DNA of 18,536 nucleotides from the NCBI GenBank assembly GCA_964364855.1, contig CAYINU010000031.1, forward strand, positions 1-18,536. The letters are read 5' to 3'. The notes below the pieces were generated by a model. That model saw only the letters and a program-made list of their open reading frames with translations, had not been told where the DNA came from and did not search any database. Positions 15,633 to 18,536 of this stretch are shown piece after piece. Positions within the stretch are counted from its first letter, which is position 1, and the number at the start of each line of letters is the position of its first letter. The stretch comes from CAYINU01 sp964364855. GTDB taxonomy: Bacteria; Margulisbacteria; Marinamargulisbacteria; CAYINU01. The position numbers and the translations under genes were made by a program.

Positions 15633-16355
15633 TTAGATGTTCCTTTGGGGCAGTGACACTATTGCCAAATGTTTAAGCAGCGGGTGAATCACGTAATACA
15701 TCCGACCCGACCCTTCGTCCTGGCTTTCGGTCCGAAGATCTTGTCGATCATACCATTCACACAACACAGCCACCAAGACATCCGCCCGCATGGCACCGTC
15801 CAGCAGATAGTCGATGTCCGTACCCGCGGGTGGCAGTGCAAAATGCTTGCGTTTGACGATACGCCCCATGTCGATCTCGGGGCTCAAAAACAGAGCCGAC
15901 ACCCCGCAGCGTTGTTCTTCCAACAGGCTGTAATAGGTAGTGGTGCTACCCCTAAATTCCGGCAACCATCCAGCGTGCATATGGAGCATGGGAGGTCTAT
16001 TTTCAAGCAATTCACGAGGCACGATCTGCCCCCCAAATCCTGAAAAGATCACCAGCTTTGGATCGTCTTCAAACAAGGCTTGGGCAACAGCCGGTGCATT
16101 TAAGTCCCGCTCGGTCAGCGTCACTACCCGATCGGCAATGGCAGCTAGGCTGAGTTGTAGCGGCTGGCGCAAATCTGGTAAAAACAGTTCCGAAGTCACC
16201 CAGGACTCCGGTCCCACCAAACCCGTTTGGGTTTCGTTTTCAAAGCCATAGAGCACCACTTTGTCCACACGTAGACCGGCATGCTGGATGGCCTGGGCAT
16301 AGGCCTTGGATCGGGGGGTATTGGCAGCCAGAAACACCACAGGCGTTACGTACAT
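15633..16355 (-). CDS. Formyltransferase-fold protein with altered Asn
   Basis: About 240 residues. The signature region reads IFSGFGGQIVP, then MLHMHAGWLPEFRG and SPEIDMGRIV. In 10-formyl-THF transferases the catalytic set is N-x-H and D. Here H127 and D162 are kept, but the Asn position is H125. The N-terminal half is less conserved and no OB-fold domain follows, so it differs from Fmt. It may formylate an amino sugar, a phosphoramidate nitrogen or another amine with 10-formyl-tetrahydrofolate; a non-formyl role is possible. ATG 16355 is used (GGGAAG upstream); the longer frame to 16421 would overlap the kinase gene deeply. It sits between the CDP-amidate-kinase-like gene and the methyltransferase, overlapping the former by 10 bases. 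Confidence 0.75.
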   Translation of the reverse strand: MYVTPVVFLAANTPRSKAYAQAIQHAGLRVDKVVLYGFENETQTGLVGPESWVTSELFLPDLRQPLQLSLAAIADRVVTLTERDLNAPAVAQALFEDDPKLVIFSGFGGQIVPRELLENRPPMLHMHAGWLPEFRGSTTTYYSLLEEQRCGVSALFLSPEIDMGRIVKRKHFALPPAGTDIDYLLDGAMRADVLVAVLCEWYDRQDLRTESQDEGSGRMYYVIHPLLKHLAIVSLPQRNI

Positions 16356-17455
16356 AGTGCTTCCCGCCCTATGCGTTTGGCCAACCCGGTCACAAAATAC
16401 TTTTCGCGATCTGCAAGCCATGCCAAATGGGCCACTTCCTGGTCATTGAGTCCGTTGTGTTGGGCACACAACGTGTCGAGTAGTTTGATGAAGGCATTCA
16501 GATAGGGTAGTTCAGAAAACCTGTCGTAGGCGTTTGCCATTAGGGTGGCCAGTAACAGATATAAACTCAGACGCGTGTAGCCAGACTGATCCACCGGCTT
16601 AAACCGCTCGTCATACCGCGCAAACACCCGTTTGGACACTTCCCATTTTTGCACCCATTTTTGTAGCCAGGCGATGTCTGAAGACTCCGGGTCTTCCCCA
16701 GCATCCAGGCGGCCCAAAAGTCCGCGCAACACCAGCTCCGCTTCCCATTCGCCATCGGCAGGCAAGGGCAGGCCGGCCTCCCCAAAAACGTGACGCATTG
16801 GGCAGATATCCCTGCACGCCCATCGCCGGTTGCGCGCCCAAGCAGGGAAAATATCCGTACCAATATAAGGGGTGTAAAAATAGGTGTTTCGGTCTTCCAA
16901 GCGGTCGCCATAGCCATAGGGATAATGGACCTCCAATGACGTTTGCGCTTGGGCTCGGGACCAAATCTCACGGGCCAAAGCAGCCATATTTTGGGGAACG
17001 GAATTGTCTATTTTCCAGTCAGAATGGGTATCGGACGGATAGGCGATGTCCACCCCCACCACGTGTTTTCGATCCCCTGCCAACGCCGGCGCATAGATGT
17101 TTTTGATGTCGCGTTGGACCAACACCGACATATCCGCCAAAAGCTCTACCTGAAAATACGACGAAAACCGTTGGCGATTGGCCACCAAAATATCCGGAAA
17201 AATGCACAAAATGCTGCACACCACATCAATGCCCTGGCGGTCCAGCCATTGGCACAACGCCACCAGCCGTTCGGCATTTTTGCGTCTGGCAATCATGTCA
17301 TAGTCACCGGGTGAGCCGTCAGCCCCCACCATGCGACGCACATCGTCACCATCCACCAACACCACATTAGGCACTTGGGCCCGGCGCTGCCGGACCAGTT
17401 CTTTGGCCAGCGTGGTCTTTCCCGCCCCGGACATGCCGACGACCCAAATTACCAT
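16346..17455 (-). CDS. APS-kinase-like protein (Cj1415-like) with about 200-residue C-terminal extension
   Basis: 369 residues. The first 170 match the APS-kinase fold: Walker A GMSGAGKTT (7-15), VDGDDVRR (34-41), ARRKNAERL (57-65), FPDILVANR (86-94), DIKNIYAPAL and VVGVDIAYP with KIDNS (132-152). This block order is also that of Campylobacter Cj1415, which phosphorylates the 3' hydroxyl of cytidine diphosphoramidate. Residues from about 171 to 369 form an additional region I do not recognise. It is rich in Tyr and Trp at first (HYPYGYGDR, then YFYTPY), has WACRDICP, and is helical towards the end. The gene overlaps the nucleotidyltransferase stop by seven bases. Its place after amidotransferase and nucleotidyltransferase genes argues for the phosphoramidate role over sulfate assimilation. 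Confidence 0.82.
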   Translation of the reverse strand: MVIWVVGMSGAGKTTLAKELVRQRRAQVPNVVLVDGDDVRRMVGADGSPGDYDMIARRKNAERLVALCQWLDRQGIDVVCSILCIFPDILVANRQRFSSYFQVELLADMSVLVQRDIKNIYAPALAGDRKHVVGVDIAYPSDTHSDWKIDNSVPQNMAALAREIWSRAQAQTSLEVHYPYGYGDRLEDRNTYFYTPYIGTDIFPAWARNRRWACRDICPMRHVFGEAGLPLPADGEWEAELVLRGLLGRLDAGEDPESSDIAWLQKWVQKWEVSKRVFARYDERFKPVDQSGYTRLSLYLLLATLMANAYDRFSELPYLNAFIKLLDTLCAQHNGLNDQEVAHLAWLADREKYFVTGLAKRIGREALCT

Positions 17456-18189
17456 GCGTGCACCGGCACATCCACAGGGGGCAAGGTCTCATACACCGCC
17501 AAATCCGAGGCACTGTCTACCTCATACCAACGGCCTGAAATAGGCACCACGTTGATGCGTACATCTCGGTCCAAGAGTCCTTGCAACATTTCCGTCATAC
17601 TCAGTTTATCTTGATCCCCGGTAGACAGCGTCGCCAAATAAGCCTCCATCTGGCCCCAGCCTGTGGGAGTGAGCTTAATGAGCCCCATATACTGCCCCTG
17701 AATATCCGCCACATCTACGGCCCGGTGGCCAATTTCCAACAGACGATCTCCATTCAATCGAAAGGTCTCTGCGTCGTCTAGCGGACGTTCAAATCGGCGC
17801 TGCCACAAGGTCAACCACCGCGGGTCATAGGTAATGCCAATGTCGCAAGGCAACGCCATCAAGCTGCGCACGCTATCGGCACCATACACAATGTCCGAAT
17901 AACTGACGATACAAGCATCCTTGCACAACCAGTTTTCGGCAGCTTTCAACGACATCACCATGTTGGTTTGGGCCCATCGGAGGTTTTCAAAATAAGTCAC
18001 AGGATATTGGAATGCTTGGGGCATGTACCCCCTTACAATGCCAATGTCCGTCACCCCCGCCCCTCGCAGCGCCGCCAATTGCCAGTCGATGAGGGCTTTG
18101 CCGTGTAAGCGCACCTGACATTTGGGATGGTCCTCGGTCAACGTTCCCATCCTGCTGCCTCGCCCGGCGGCCAAAATCAGCCCTCTCAT
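17449..18189 (-). CDS. Nucleotidyltransferase, Cj1416-like (CTP:phosphoglutamine cytidylyltransferase)
   Basis: 246 residues. The phosphate loop LAAGRGSRMG (6-15), HPKCQV (21-26), metal aspartate D99 in YSDI, and the second in VDSASDL (D225/D229) identify a MobA/LicC-like nucleotidyltransferase. In C. jejuni the corresponding enzyme, Cj1416, joins L-glutamine phosphate to CMP to give CDP-L-glutamine. The gene overlaps an amidotransferase-type gene by ATGA and is followed by an APS-kinase-like gene, which is the C. jejuni order. ATG 18189 is chosen because the phosphate loop follows directly; a start at 18222 would lie inside the amidotransferase gene. It is similar in size and layout to the operon nucleotidyltransferase at 5620-6363. 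The specific substrate rests on context. Confidence 0.84.
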   Translation of the reverse strand: MRGLILAAGRGSRMGTLTEDHPKCQVRLHGKALIDWQLAALRGAGVTDIGIVRGYMPQAFQYPVTYFENLRWAQTNMVMSLKAAENWLCKDACIVSYSDIVYGADSVRSLMALPCDIGITYDPRWLTLWQRRFERPLDDAETFRLNGDRLLEIGHRAVDVADIQGQYMGLIKLTPTGWGQMEAYLATLSTGDQDKLSMTEMLQGLLDRDVRINVVPISGRWYEVDSASDLAVYETLPPVDVPVHAW

Positions 18190-18536
18190 ACGCGGGTTTC
18201 CCACATTTTTCGCCATACCCACTGGTCATTGGCCGAAATCGGCGTTTCTCGTTCCGGGTGCCACATCTGACCATAAATAGGCAATTCTTTGTGGGCCGCC
18301 GCCATGGCCACACCGTCGCCAGTTGTGGCAGTCACTTCCATGGGCAGCTTCACATTCTTGGCTCCCCAATTAAAATAGGCGGTCACGGTACGAGTATCTG
18401 AGGAACGGTGTTTTTTGTCTTGTGCAACCAACGCATGCAACGTACCCACATACCCCTCCAACCGAACCAACTTGGTCCCGAAATAATCCAATATCAATTG
18501 CATGCCACGACACACTCCTACAACGGGTAGACGTCG
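18186..18536 (-). CDS. Class I glutamine amidotransferase, Cj1417-like (runs off right edge)
   Basis: The C-terminal 116 residues of a class I amidotransferase/peptidase C26-like protein. Near the edge, LPVVGVCRGMQ holds the nucleophile Cys (codon 18512-18510). Later AYFNWGAK and QMWHPERE supply the His-x-Glu of the catalytic triad. The CRGMQ form is that of gamma-glutamyl hydrolases rather than of ammonia-channelling GATases. In C. jejuni, Cj1417 hydrolyses gamma-glutamyl-CDP-amidate to cytidine diphosphoramidate and glutamate. The downstream neighbour overlaps its stop by ATGA. The gene is not broken: the reading frame is open to the window end, and its N-terminal 80 or so residues lie outside. 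A glutamine kinase (Cj1418-like) would be expected further upstream. Confidence 0.82.
   Translation of the reverse strand, partial: RRLPVVGVCRGMQLILDYFGTKLVRLEGYVGTLHALVAQDKKHRSSDTRTVTAYFNWGAKNVKLPMEVTATTGDGVAMAAAHKELPIYGQMWHPERETPISANDQWVWRKMWETRV

Noticed and set aside
16346..17455. cysC for sulfate assimilation
   Set aside because: No cysD, cysN or cysH nearby, an extra domain is present, and the gene order matches the phosphoramidate pathway.
1..18536. CRISPR arrays, tRNA or rRNA genes, insertion sequences, integrase or att sites
   Set aside because: None seen: coding is nearly continuous, with no gap over 100 bases except 8186-8274 and 123-227, which are divergent promoter regions.

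Overview
The window is a surface-polysaccharide (capsule or O-antigen type) biosynthesis locus from a Gram-negative-like bacterium. A Wzx-type flippase, a Wzy/WaaL-type polymerase or ligase, several glycosyltransferases, nucleotide-sugar enzymes and decoration enzymes are packed with almost no intergenic DNA. I cannot name the species. No tRNA, rRNA, insertion sequence, integrase or CRISPR array is visible.

Layout, left to right. (1) A family-4 glycosyltransferase starts near 122 on the minus strand and runs off the left edge. A flippase gene diverges from it to 1772. (2) From about 8185 down to 1838 on the minus strand lie seven genes with every junction overlapping, mostly by ATGA or GTGA. 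In transcription order they are a CDP-alcohol phosphotransferase, a GAPDH paralogue, a nucleotidyltransferase, a sugar-phosphate cyclase (dehydroquinate synthase superfamily), an SDR, a small kinase-fold protein and a Wzy/ligase membrane protein. (3) A plus-strand pair at 8275-10276 holds an NAD-dependent epimerase/dehydratase with a TTG start and a GT2 glycosyltransferase with C-terminal membrane segments. (4) From the right edge down to 10244 on the minus strand lie nine tightly spaced genes: a class I glutamine amidotransferase (partial), a second nucleotidyltransferase, an APS-kinase-like protein with a long C-terminal extension, a formyltransferase-like protein, a SAM methyltransferase, a CMP-sialate-synthetase-like cytidylyltransferase, a PtmA-like SDR, an asparagine synthetase and a GT4.

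Two systems stand out. The first three genes of the rightmost run have the gene types and order of the Campylobacter jejuni phosphoramidate pathway (Cj1417, Cj1416, Cj1415), which makes the activated phosphoramidate donor for O-methyl phosphoramidate capsule groups. Here they are followed by a formyltransferase-like gene and a methyltransferase, and the kinase carries about 200 extra residues. The seven-gene operon reads as a possible cyclitol-phosphate pathway: cyclise, reduce or oxidise, phosphorylate, activate with CTP, then transfer as a phosphodiester. That reading is inference. The cyclase appears to lack the segment that in true dehydroquinate synthases contacts the substrate carboxylate. 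A GAPDH paralogue inside such an operon is unexplained.
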